Shown piece by piece: positions 16,056-23,491 of a stretch of DNA of 34,628 nucleotides. Both the position numbers and the translations under genes were made by a program. Location: NCBI GenBank assembly GCA_945897075.1, contig CAMDEX010000033.1:1-34628 (forward strand), written 5' to 3'. The notes under the pieces are model-generated. The model did not search any database, was not told the DNA's origin, and saw nothing but the letters and a program-made list of their open reading frames with translations. The DNA comes from Litorilinea aerophila (GTDB lineage Bacteria; Chloroflexota; Anaerolineae; Caldilineales; Caldilineaceae). Within the stretch, counting starts at the first letter, position 1, and each line of letters begins with the position of its first letter.

Positions 16056-18845
16056 ATGCCTATACCACTTTTAGCGACGAAACTGTATATCCCCCCACCG
16101 CGCCCGAAAGCCGTCCCCCGCCCGCGCCTGATCGAGCGGCTGAACGCGGGCCTGCGCCAAGAACAGGGTTTTGGACGCAAACTGACCCTCATCTCGGCCC
16201 CCGCCGGCTTTGGCAAAAGCACGCTGGTCAGCGAATGGGTCAATCAAAGGGCTGAAGGCGGCAGAATGAAGGATGAAGCAGGGGAGCCCGCCCTGCAGCC
16301 TTCATCCCTCAACCTTCATCCTTCCAGAGTGGCCTGGTTGTCGCTGGACTCAGGGGATAATGACCCCACGCGCTTTCTCATCTATCTCATAGCCGCTTTG
16401 CAGACAATTGCGCCGCAGATTGGCGCGGGGGTGTTGGCAGTGCTGCAGTCCCCGGAGCCAACACGGGATACCTCTGGGCGCAAAGCGCTGCTGACCGTCC
16501 TGCTCAACGACGTCGCGACTATCCCAGACGCTTTCATCCTTGTCCTGGATGACTACCACCTGATCGATGCCGTAGCAGTTGACGAGGCGCTCACCTTTTT
16601 GCTTGATCATCTGCCACCGCAGATGCATCTGGTCATCGCCACACGTGAGGATCCCCAACTGCCCCTGGCCAAATACCGCGCCCGCGGCCAAATGACCGAA
16701 CTGCGCGTCGCAGATTTGCGTTTTACCCCCGCCGAAGCCGTCGATTTTCTCAACCGTGTGATGGGCCTCAACCTCGCGGCGGAAGAGATCGCCGCACTAG
16801 AAAACCGCACCGAAGGCTGGATTGCTGGGCTGCAATTGGCCGCACTTGCTCTACAAGGGACGATTTCCATGCAGGGAAATATGGACCCCACCAGTTTCAT
16901 CAAATCTTTCACTGGCAGCCACCATTTCGTGCTGGACTATTTGGTTGAGGAAGTCCTGGAACAGCAGTCCGAACGCGTTCAGACTTTCTTGCTACGTACA
17001 TCGATCCTCGACCGTCTGTGCGCTCCCCTTTGCGATGCCGTTCTGTTCGATGTGTCTGCTTCTGGGAAAGAAACCCTGACCTATCTCGAACGCGCCAACC
17101 TCTTCATCGTCCCCCTGGACAACGAGCGGCGTTGGTACCGCTATCACCATCTCTTTGCTGATTTGCTGCGGCAGCGACTACACCAGAATATCGCTTCCTC
17201 TACAGGGGATGCGGATAGCCACGTGAACGAATTGCACATCCGTGCCAGCCAGTGGTATGAAGACAATGGCCTTGAACTTGAAGCGTTTCAACATGCCGCC
17301 GCCGCCAGTGATGTTGAGCGCGCCGAGCGGCTGATAGATGGAAAGCGAATTCCTCTGCATTTTAGTGGCGGGGTGACTCCCATCCTGGAGTGGTTGGAGT
17401 CTCTGCCAACTTCGGTCCTGAATGCCAGACCCTCATTGTGGTGGAGGCATGCCGCGTTGTTGTTGATTGATGGCCAGACGATCGGAGTGGGAGAGAAACT
17501 ACAGGCGGCTGAGGCTGCCTTAGCTGCCGCCCTGCAAAGGGCCGAGCCGGATGGGGACACCAGAAACCTGATCGGCCAAATTGCCGCAGCCAGGGCAACA
17601 TTGGCTCTGACCCGGTACGATGTAGAAACCATGCTTGCCCAGTCACGCCGCGCCCTGGAGTATCTCTATTCCAGCAACCTGTTTACCCGCGCTACCGCTA
17701 ACTGGACGCTAGGGTATGCTTACATTCTCCAGGGAGACCGCGTTGCAGCTCGCCGGGCACTTACCGAAGCTATATCTCTCAGCCAGGCGTCCGGGGCTAT
17801 CTTCATCACGATATTGGCGACAATCGGAATGGGAGCGGTACTGGAAGGGGACAACGAGTACTATCAGGCAGCCGAGACCTACCGGCGCATCCTGCGATGG
17901 GTAGGTGATAGGCCACAAAAAATTATCAGCGAAGCGCATCTTGGCCTGGCCCGCATCCTCTATGAATGGAACGACCTGGATGCCGCGGATGAGCACGCGC
18001 AACAGAGCCTCCATCTGGCGCGGCAGTATGAAAGTTTTATTGACAGGTTTGTTATCGTTGAGGTGTTTCTCGCCCGTCTGAGATTGGCCCAGGGAGATGT
18101 AGCCGGCGCGGCCGCCATTTTAGCGAAGACCGATCAGTCCATACGCCAGCATAACTTCGTCCATCGGATGCCTGAAGTGGCTGCTGTACAAGTGCTTACG
18201 CTTCTTCGTCAGGGCAATCTGCCGGTGGCTGGTCATCTGGCCCAGATACACAACCTTCCGCTCAGTCAGGCTCGTGTACACTTGGCCCGAGGAGACCTGT
18301 CCGCGGCGCTGGCGGTGCTGGAGCCATTTCGTCAGCAAGTAGAGGCAAAGGGTTGGAAGGATGAACGGCTCAAAGTCATGGTTCTACAGGCGATCGCTCT
18401 GCATGGACGTGGCGAAAAGGACGAGGCTGTGCAAGTGCTGGGGGACGCGCTGGCGTTGGCAGAGCTGGGCGGCTTCATCCGTACCTTTGTTGACGAAGGA
18501 ATACCGATGGCGCAACTATTGTCCGCAGTAGCTGCTCATGGGACTATGCCGGACTATGTAAGTAGGCTGTTGGCGGCATTTCAGGACGTGACGCAGGACG
18601 CAGGACAAATGACAAAACTTTCGTCCTCCGCCATTCGTCCTTCGTCGCTGGTCGAACCATTGAGTCAACGCGAGTTGGAAGTGCTACACCTGATTGCCCA
18701 GGGACTCTCGAATCATGAAATTAGCGAGCGGCTTTTCCTCGCCCTGAGCACGGTAAAAGGGCATAATCTGAGAATCTTCGGCAAACTGCAAGTGCAGCGG
18801 CGCACCGAAGCCGTCGCCCGCGCCCGCGAGTTGGGACTGTTGTAG
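16056..18845 (+). CDS. MalT-like LuxR-family ATP-dependent transcriptional regulator
   Basis: 929 aa. N-terminal LLATKLYIPPPRP and PRPRLIERL, Walker A APAGFGKST (48-56), the VAWLSLDSGDNDP..FL motif (92-108), Walker B ILVLDDYHLID (161-171), winged-helix and MalT TPR region (about 350-840), and a C-terminal LuxR HTH (868-929) with LSQRELEVLHLIAQGLSNHEI and STVKGHNLRIFGKL. Family members are STAND ATPases activated by a small inducer plus ATP. Two in-frame heptad-hairpin inserts lie in linkers: residues about 70-90 between the P-loop and the WLSLD strand, and about 845-865 just before the HTH. The reading frame is intact. The ribosome binding site is weak. Divergent from the SDR gene. Confidence 0.93.
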   Translation: MPIPLLATKLYIPPPRPKAVPRPRLIERLNAGLRQEQGFGRKLTLISAPAGFGKSTLVSEWVNQRAEGGRMKDEAGEPALQPSSLNLHPSRVAWLSLDSGDNDPTRFLIYLIAALQTIAPQIGAGVLAVLQSPEPTRDTSGRKALLTVLLNDVATIPDAFILVLDDYHLIDAVAVDEALTFLLDHLPPQMHLVIATREDPQLPLAKYRARGQMTELRVADLRFTPAEAVDFLNRVMGLNLAAEEIAALENRTEGWIAGLQLAALALQGTISMQGNMDPTSFIKSFTGSHHFVLDYLVEEVLEQQSERVQTFLLRTSILDRLCAPLCDAVLFDVSASGKETLTYLERANLFIVPLDNERRWYRYHHLFADLLRQRLHQNIASSTGDADSHVNELHIRASQWYEDNGLELEAFQHAAAASDVERAERLIDGKRIPLHFSGGVTPILEWLESLPTSVLNARPSLWWRHAALLLIDGQTIGVGEKLQAAEAALAAALQRAEPDGDTRNLIGQIAAARATLALTRYDVETMLAQSRRALEYLYSSNLFTRATANWTLGYAYILQGDRVAARRALTEAISLSQASGAIFITILATIGMGAVLEGDNEYYQAAETYRRILRWVGDRPQKIISEAHLGLARILYEWNDLDAADEHAQQSLHLARQYESFIDRFVIVEVFLARLRLAQGDVAGAAAILAKTDQSIRQHNFVHRMPEVAAVQVLTLLRQGNLPVAGHLAQIHNLPLSQARVHLARGDLSAALAVLEPFRQQVEAKGWKDERLKVMVLQAIALHGRGEKDEAVQVLGDALALAELGGFIRTFVDEGIPMAQLLSAVAAHGTMPDYVSRLLAAFQDVTQDAGQMTKLSSSAIRPSSLVEPLSQRELEVLHLIAQGLSNHEISERLFLALSTVKGHNLRIFGKLQVQRRTEAVARARELGLL
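16263..16322 (+). repeat. In-frame heptad-word hairpin (word AGGATGA) inside the MalT-like gene
   Basis: Left heptads AGAATGA and AGGATGA (16263-16276); right heptads TCATCCC, TCAACCT and TCATCCT (16302-16322), reverse complement of the word; perfect 11-bp arms 16268-16278 and 16314-16324, with an inner GCAGGG/CCCTGC stem (16278-16283, 16291-16296). Encodes a low-complexity insert of about 21 residues (GGRMKDEAGEP and on) absent from the usual MalT-family alignment between the P-loop and the WLSLD strand. Confidence 0.75.
18588..18648 (+). repeat. In-frame heptad-word hairpin (word AGGACGA) before the HTH of the MalT-like gene
   Basis: Four heptads on the left (GTGACGC, AGGACGC, then two more to 18615) and four on the right (TCGTCCT at 18621 and 18635, a degenerate unit between, and TCGTCGC at 18642). 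Left 18590-18600 and right 18636-18646 pair in 10 of 11 positions. Encodes the linker between the TPR region and the LuxR HTH, adding about 20 residues rich in Ser and Gln. Confidence 0.7.
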
Positions 18846-19015
18846 CCTCGGCAACAGTTTGCCCGCAAGGTTCCATCACGCCAACGCTTGAGAACTTCTC
18901 CTCTCCCAGTATCCCACAACCATACCCCAAACAATACTTTAGTCTCTATATCTTCACACCGCAAATTGCTACACTACGGGTGCATCGAGCAAGTCGTACA
19001 AACCGTGATGAGTGA

Positions 19016-19150
19016 ATGGCACGTGAGGAGACTGACCTCGGTCTGCCGAAGGATGCGCTGTGGTTTATGCCGGTGGTCATTCCAATGGGCTACCCACTCG
19101 GTAAGTGGCGGGTCGCTCCGCGCAAACCAATTCAGGTCTTGGTCGTCGTG
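19016..19150 (+). pseudogene. C-terminal remnant of a nitroreductase-like gene
   Basis: The frame reads ETDLGLPKDALWFMPVVIP then MGYPLGKWRVAPRKPIQ. This resembles the end of nitroreductase-family proteins, where a 'LG-(I/L)-P' helix is followed by the strand ending in 'GYP' and an 'RKP' segment. An in-frame TGA (19013-19015) precedes it and no flavin-binding N-terminus is found upstream, so only the last quarter survives. The similarity disappears where the inverted repeat at 19153 begins. The preceding 170 bp (18846-19015) hold nothing else recognisable. Family assignment from memory of the motif; moderate certainty. Confidence 0.4.
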
Positions 19151-19152
19151 CG

Positions 19153-19231
19153 GGCCAGACCTGTCAGGTGCGCAGGGGAAGCAGTCTGGAAATCAGCGAG
19201 AACTTTATCTGCGCACCTGACAGGTCTGGCC
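19153..19231. repeat. Perfect 23-bp inverted repeat with 33-bp spacer
   Basis: Arms 19153-19175 (GGCCAGACCTGTCAGGTGCG...) and 19209-19231 are exact reverse complements, and each contains the self-complementary core ACCTGTCAGGT. It lies between the nitroreductase remnant and the small conserved gene at 19297. It looks like a dispersed palindromic repeat rather than a terminator because no T-run follows. Confidence 0.85.
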
Positions 19232-19296
19232 AGTGGCCGAAGCGATGACTATCGCCCCAATTCACGACGTCGCTGCACGCGACAGTGGGAAGTGTC

Positions 19297-19569
19297 ATGT
19301 CAAACAAAGCCAACTCACAGATTGACTCAAGTCAAGCCCTGACCTATCAAATCAGAATCGAGGGCCACCTGGGCCTTCCCTGGACTGACTGGTTTGAAGG
19401 TCTGACCGTCACACTGGAAGGCAACGGCGATACACTCTTAACCGGCCCGGTGATTGATCAGGCTGCGTTGTATGGGTTGCTCAAAAAAGTGCGTGATTTG
19501 GCTATGCCCTTGGTTTCGGTCATTCGCGTTAAGCCCGTCGAGGCAGATGTGCCAGATGTCAAATGGTGA
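19297..19569 (+). CDS. Conserved hypothetical protein, 90 aa
   Basis: Small soluble protein with a conserved-looking core YQIRIEGHLGLPWTDWFEGLT (about 18-38), then GDTLLTGPVIDQAALYGLLKKVRDLAMPLVSV. I recognise this as a family of small uncharacterised proteins found near DUF4386 and dehydrogenase genes; the E-G-H-L...W..WF.G..L pattern and the Asp-Gln-Ala-Ala-Leu helix are typical. Function unknown; the G-P-V-x-D-Q-A motif suggests a small alpha/beta fold. Start at 19297 (SNKANSQ) preferred over the ATG four codons upstream because GGGAAG is at better spacing. First gene of a 19297-21867 group. Confidence 0.75.
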   Translation: MSNKANSQIDSSQALTYQIRIEGHLGLPWTDWFEGLTVTLEGNGDTLLTGPVIDQAALYGLLKKVRDLAMPLVSVIRVKPVEADVPDVKW

Positions 19570-19636
19570 ATTGAGGCAAGCTGTTTTGGATTATCGCTCC
19601 AAAATACAACCGTCATACCCTTTAGGAGAAAATCAA

Positions 19637-20359
19637 ATGACAACCCGTACCGCCATCACACCACCCCTTGTTATTGCAAGAGTTGCAGGGTTTCTGTATC
19701 TCTTAGTAGCTCCGCTCGGCATCTTTGGCTTGTATGTCTCATCTACCCTTATTGTGGCTGGCGATCCCGCCGCAACCGCCAGCAATATCATGGCTTCCGA
19801 ATCGCTATTCCGCCTCGGTGTTGTGAGTGATATGCTCGCCGCGATAGTTATGCTATTGGTGGTTCTGGTTTTATACCCATTGCTCAAACCCGTCAATCGA
19901 AACCTGGCTTTGCTAATGGTCGCATTCCTTTTGGTCGGTGTCCCCATTTCGCTACTCAATAAGGTGAACCAATTTGCCAGCCTGCAGCTATTGAGCGGTG
20001 TGGACTACCTGACCGGCTTCACAACGGAACAGTTGCAGACTTTGGCATTCCTGTTTTTGCGTCTGCACAGCCGTGGTGCGAACATCGCCTTCATATTTTG
20101 GGGTCTCTGGCTTCTGCCCCTAGGTTATTTGGTTTTCAAGTCAGGCTTCCTGCCCAAAATTCTGGGCGTATTGTTGGTGATTTCCTGTTTTGGCTACCTC
20201 ATCAATAGTTTTGCGATATTTCTCGGCTACCCGGTGAATATCGGTTTGGTTTCGGCAGTGGGGGAACTGTTGTTCATCTTTTGGCTTCTGATCAAAGGTG
20301 TGAACGTCGAGCAATACAATTTGTTTTTATCAAAACAATCAAAGGAAACCATTCTGTGA
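19637..20359 (+). CDS. DUF4386 family integral membrane protein
   Basis: 240 aa with about six or seven membrane spans; the N-terminal IARVAGFLYLLVAPLGIFG and the ASNIMASESLFRLGVVSDM segment are hallmarks of DUF4386. Ends in a hydrophobic helix VSAVGELLFIFWLLIKGVN. Function unknown. Start at 19637 chosen for TTAGGAG 9 nt upstream and family similarity; the frame runs further upstream without homology. Its stop overlaps the next gene's GTG (GTGA, 4 bases), so the two are translationally coupled, which suggests cooperation of the membrane protein with the dehydrogenase. Confidence 0.88.
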   Translation: MTTRTAITPPLVIARVAGFLYLLVAPLGIFGLYVSSTLIVAGDPAATASNIMASESLFRLGVVSDMLAAIVMLLVVLVLYPLLKPVNRNLALLMVAFLLVGVPISLLNKVNQFASLQLLSGVDYLTGFTTEQLQTLAFLFLRLHSRGANIAFIFWGLWLLPLGYLVFKSGFLPKILGVLLVISCFGYLINSFAIFLGYPVNIGLVSAVGELLFIFWLLIKGVNVEQYNLFLSKQSKETIL

Positions 20360-21324
20360 AAGCAATACTATGCACAAAATACGGTTCACCAGACGTCCTT
20401 GAGATTCACGATATTGAAAAACCAACCCCCAAAGATGACGAGGTTCTGGTTAAAGTCCATGCCTCCTCTGTAAATCCTGCAGAGTGGTATAGCATGACAG
20501 GTTTATTCCTCGCCCGCATCGGCAATGGGCTGATCAAACCGAAAGATACGAGACTCGGCGTGGATTACGCAGGAATCGTCGAAGCCGTTGGCAAAGATGT
20601 GGCCCAATTTAGACCGGGAGATGAAGTCTTCGGGGCACGCAGTGGGGCATTTGCCGAGTATCTATGCGTCAAGAACCATATCTATCCCAAGCCTACCAAC
20701 ATCACCTTTGAACAGGCTGGGAGTGCCGCAGTCGCCGCCGTGACTGCCCTGCAGGGACTGCGCGATCACGGCAAACTGCAAGCCGGGCAAGAGGTGTTGA
20801 TCAACGGTGCCTCCGGTGGTGTGGGCACCTTTGCCGTGCAGATTGCCAAAGCGCTCGGCGCAGAAGTGACCGCGGTCTGTAGCACCCGCAATGTGGATAT
20901 GATCCGTTCCCTGGGTGCAGACCATGTCATCGACTACACCAAGCAAGATTTCACCAGCACCGGCAAACGCTATGACATCCTGCTCGACATCGCCGGAAGC
21001 CGTCCGTGGCGCGAGTGCAAGCGCGTGCTGAACCCCAATGCCCATTATGTCATCGTGGGTGCGCCGAAGGGCAACCGCGTGATCGGTCCTCTGGGCTTTA
21101 TCATCAAAACCCGGCTGGCCTCCCTCGGTGCAAGCCAGAAGATGATCTTCTTCGTGGCAAGCTTCAAACGTGAAGACTTCCTTCTCCTGAGCGACATGTT
21201 CGAGCGCGGACAAGTTAAGCCGATTGTAGAAAAGATATATCCGTTGCATAGAATCTCCGACGCCATGCGCCATCTGGGAACAGGTCATGCACAAGCCAAA
21301 ATCGTCATCACTATGGAATCATAG
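20356..21324 (+). CDS. MDR-family NAD(P)H:quinone oxidoreductase-like dehydrogenase (paralogue 4)
   Basis: 322 aa, GTG start at 20356 overlapping the DUF4386 stop by 4 bases, with AAAGGAAA upstream; sequence from VKAILCTKYGSPDVLEIHD matches the N-termini of the other paralogues, fixing this start. GroES-like domain with VLVKVHASSVNPAEWYSM and GVDYAGIVEAVG, Rossmann motif INGASGGVGTFA and VCSTRNVDMIRSLGADHVIDY. Closest in sequence to paralogue 1 of the window (9194). No structural zinc cysteines. It sits between two DUF4386-type membrane proteins in one operon. Confidence 0.92.
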   Translation: MKAILCTKYGSPDVLEIHDIEKPTPKDDEVLVKVHASSVNPAEWYSMTGLFLARIGNGLIKPKDTRLGVDYAGIVEAVGKDVAQFRPGDEVFGARSGAFAEYLCVKNHIYPKPTNITFEQAGSAAVAAVTALQGLRDHGKLQAGQEVLINGASGGVGTFAVQIAKALGAEVTAVCSTRNVDMIRSLGADHVIDYTKQDFTSTGKRYDILLDIAGSRPWRECKRVLNPNAHYVIVGAPKGNRVIGPLGFIIKTRLASLGASQKMIFFVASFKREDFLLLSDMFERGQVKPIVEKIYPLHRISDAMRHLGTGHAQAKIVITMES

Positions 21325-21339
21325 AGGAGAAATCAAGTC

Positions 21340-21867
21340 ATGAATACTTTTGACGCATCACATCGCATATATGCAAGAGTCGCCGGTTTCACCTTCCTCT
21401 TCTACATCATAGCCGGCATCTCCAGTATGGCGCTGCCCAATCAGTCGCAGGTCGCCGATCTACTCTCCCTGCTCCTAAACTTCTCGGCGATCGTACTCGG
21501 CGTGACACTTTACATGATCACGCGCGAGCAAGGACCCGGTCTCGCATTGCTGGCGCTGACCTGTCGCGCTCTGGAAGCCGTCCATGATGAGAGCGCGATC
21601 TTTTTCTCCATAGGCAGTCTGTTTTTCTGCTGGCTTCTTCTCCGTGGCCGGATGATTCCGATCGCACTGGCCTGGCTGGGCTTGGTGGCATCGGTTTTGC
21701 TGGTGGTGATCCTTCCCCTGCAACTCGCCGGACTGTTCGGTGGATCTATGAGTTGGTCGTCATCGATCACCTGGATTGTGTGGCTGCCAATGTTGGTGTT
21801 CGAAGTGCCATTCGCGCTGTGGCTGCTCGTTAAGGGAGTCGCTTCACCGCGGACTCTCACAGCCTAG
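21340..21867 (+). CDS. Short DUF4386-like integral membrane protein
   Basis: 175 aa, five or so hydrophobic segments. The opening HRIYARVAGFTFLFYIIAGI and the central LEAVHDESAIFF resemble DUF4386 proteins, but it is about 60 residues shorter than the 19637 protein and lacks one central hairpin. Good ribosome binding site (GAGGAG, 12 nt before ATG), 15 bp after the dehydrogenase, so the same operon. Function unknown. Confidence 0.8.
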   Translation: MNTFDASHRIYARVAGFTFLFYIIAGISSMALPNQSQVADLLSLLLNFSAIVLGVTLYMITREQGPGLALLALTCRALEAVHDESAIFFSIGSLFFCWLLLRGRMIPIALAWLGLVASVLLVVILPLQLAGLFGGSMSWSSSITWIVWLPMLVFEVPFALWLLVKGVASPRTLTA

Positions 21868-21907
21868 TCCATATCCAAAAGACCGCTAATATTAAGGAGA
21901 TTGTGCT

Positions 21908-21940
21908 ATGAATCGAAACAATCTGTTAATCGAAGCATAG
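21908..21940 (+). pseudogene. Truncated ORF at a cluster junction
   Basis: ATTAAGGAG with an ATG 8 nt later (21908) begins a frame MNRNNLLIEA that stops after ten codons. The signal is as good as those of the neighbouring genes, so this looks like the first codons of a further operon gene whose body has been lost. The following 190 bp are unrelated to the operon and include the tRNA fragment at 22129. Confidence 0.4.
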
Positions 21941-22128
21941 GACATTCTGCGCGCATGGGACTTTTTCCAGGCTGCGGGCAGCCCCTGCGATCCGCGTCTG
22001 CTACATCCTTTATGACGCTTCGGGTTATGCGCGACGACTTGGGAGTTCCCGCTACTGAACGTTTCGACAGATCGCTGATAGACTGGTATGATTGATTTGT
22101 CCAGCAATTGAACAGACAATCGTCATCT

Positions 22129-22153
22129 GCGGGTTCAAACCCCGCCCGGGGAA
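22129..22153 (+). other. tRNA 3'-end fragment (T-arm plus acceptor strand), att-like scar
   Basis: GCGGG-TTCAAAC-CCCGC forms a perfect 5-bp T-stem with a canonical 7-nt T-loop (22129-22145), followed by a 7-nt acceptor strand CCGGGGA and discriminator A. No matching 5' acceptor strand (TCCCCGG), D-arm or anticodon arm is found upstream, and CCA is not encoded. It is therefore only the 3' part of a tRNA gene. Such fragments are left by tRNA-targeting integrases or by recombination. It lies exactly between the truncated dehydrogenase operon and the E1-alpha gene. Confidence 0.6.
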
Positions 22154-22189
22154 TCATTCCTCGGCACGCAAGAAGGAAGCGACGAAACG

Positions 22190-23284
22190 ATGAAAAAGCA
22201 ACTCGCGACACTGGCTGAGAAGTCCACGCGTGCCGTGCCGCCTTCCGCGGACGCCCCGTCCAACGGGATCATCTCCACCACAACCGATCTGCTCTCTTCC
22301 CGCGTGACCGCGCCCTTTGCCGTGCCCGCGCTCCCTCCGGAAACAGTGGCCGAGATGTACCGCCAAACCCTTCTCATCCGCCGCGTGGAGGAGTTTCTGT
22401 TGCAAGCCGCCGAACAGGGCAAGATCGGCGGCGCGATGCACAGCGCCATCGGCCACGAAGCCAATGCCGTGGGCGCGGCCGCCGCGTTACAACCCGACGA
22501 CTATCTCACCTGCACCTACCGCGGCCACCATCACGGCCTGGCGCGGGGGATGGATGTGGGCCGGGCCATTGCCGAAGTCCTCGGTCGCGCCGATGGCTTT
22601 GCCGGCGGCAAGGGCGGCTCGATGCACTTTGTCGCCCCGCAGCACGGGATGATGGGATCCAACGGCATTGTGGGCGCACAGGTGCCCCACGCCGCGGGGC
22701 TGGCCCTGGCCTCTCAACTGCGCGACGAGGGCCGGGTTGCTATCACCTTTTTTGGCGATGGCGCGCTCTTCCAGGGCGTGATGCACGAAACCTTCAACAT
22801 CGCCTCCAAATGGAAGCTGCCCCTGATTTTCTACTGCGAAAACAACCGCTACTCTGAAATGACACCCACCTGGCGCACCTCGTCGGTGGGCGAGTTCTAT
22901 CTCTTTGCCCGCGCCTACGGGATGGAGAGTGCGCAGATTGACGGCAACGACGCCGAAGTAGTCCACGCCGCGGTCTCCCTGGCCGCGCAACGGGCGCGGG
23001 CAGGCGACGGCCCCACTTTCATCGAAGGCATCACCTACCGGCTGGCGGGCCACATGGCCGGGGATTTGGAGACCTATCGCAGCGCCGCGGAGATTGAGCA
23101 ACAGCGCAGCCACGATCCGTTGCTGGTTCTGCGCAACCGGCTGCTGGAACGGGGCGCAAGCGAAGATGCTGTCGCCGCAATCGACGCCGGGGTGGAGAAA
23201 GCCGTGGCCGCAGCCGTCGCCTTTGCCGAAGCCAGCCCCTGGCCGGACGCGACGCAGGCGTATACGGATGTCTACCGGACGTAG
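22190..23284 (+). CDS. pdhA: 2-oxoacid dehydrogenase E1 component, alpha subunit (pyruvate/acetoin type)
   Basis: 364 aa. Thiamine-diphosphate-dependent decarboxylase subunit. Residues: [18 protein letters not shown] (64-81), HSAIGHEAN (84-92), [11 protein letters not shown] (110-120), KGGSMH (141-146) and the ThDP motif GDG (189-191) through ENN (217-219). Compared with pyruvate and acetoin E1-alpha families the length is normal apart from a 45-residue low-complexity N-terminal extension. The substrate cannot be decided: pyruvate or acetoin is more likely than branched-chain 2-oxoacids from the motif pattern. AAGGAAG lies 10 nt before the ATG. Followed by a long heptad hairpin, then E1-beta and E2. 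Gene symbol is by family only. Confidence 0.92.
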   Translation: MKKQLATLAEKSTRAVPPSADAPSNGIISTTTDLLSSRVTAPFAVPALPPETVAEMYRQTLLIRRVEEFLLQAAEQGKIGGAMHSAIGHEANAVGAAAALQPDDYLTCTYRGHHHGLARGMDVGRAIAEVLGRADGFAGGKGGSMHFVAPQHGMMGSNGIVGAQVPHAAGLALASQLRDEGRVAITFFGDGALFQGVMHETFNIASKWKLPLIFYCENNRYSEMTPTWRTSSVGEFYLFARAYGMESAQIDGNDAEVVHAAVSLAAQRARAGDGPTFIEGITYRLAGHMAGDLETYRSAAEIEQQRSHDPLLVLRNRLLERGASEDAVAAIDAGVEKAVAAAVAFAEASPWPDATQAYTDVYRT

Positions 23285-23472
23285 TGCGTGGTGCGTGGTG
23301 CGTGGTGCGAAGTGCGTGAACCAGTAGTGTTACTTTAACGGAGTCAGTAGCACTTGCCGAGGGGTGCAAAATTCGACTTCCCGGCATGTTGGACGAATGT
23401 GTTCATTGTCACTACCAGTTGACGCACTACGCACTACGCACCGCGCACCACGCACCACGCACCACGCACCAG
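23284..23472. repeat. Large heptad-word hairpin (word GTGCGTG) between E1-alpha and E1-beta
   Basis: Five heptads GTGCGTG (one GTGCGAA) run 23284-23318, starting on the last base of the E1-alpha stop codon. Seven heptads GCACTAC or GCACCAC run 23424-23472 in inverted orientation, ending 19 bp before the E1-beta ATG. The spacer keeps partial pairing next to the arms (GCGTGAACCAGTAGTG against the inverted GCGTCAACTGGTAGTG). The transcript would form a hairpin of about 190 nt inside the operon. Confidence 0.85.
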
Positions 23473-23491
23473 AGAATGAGAACAAACACTT

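Noticed and set aside
22081-22153. Complete tRNA gene
   Set aside because: Only the T-arm and 3' acceptor strand fit; no 5' acceptor, D-arm or anticodon stem can be built.
21906-22211. Minus-strand frame containing a G-F-E-P-A motif
   Set aside because: That motif is the well-known false translation of a tRNA T-arm; it points to the tRNA fragment rather than a protein.
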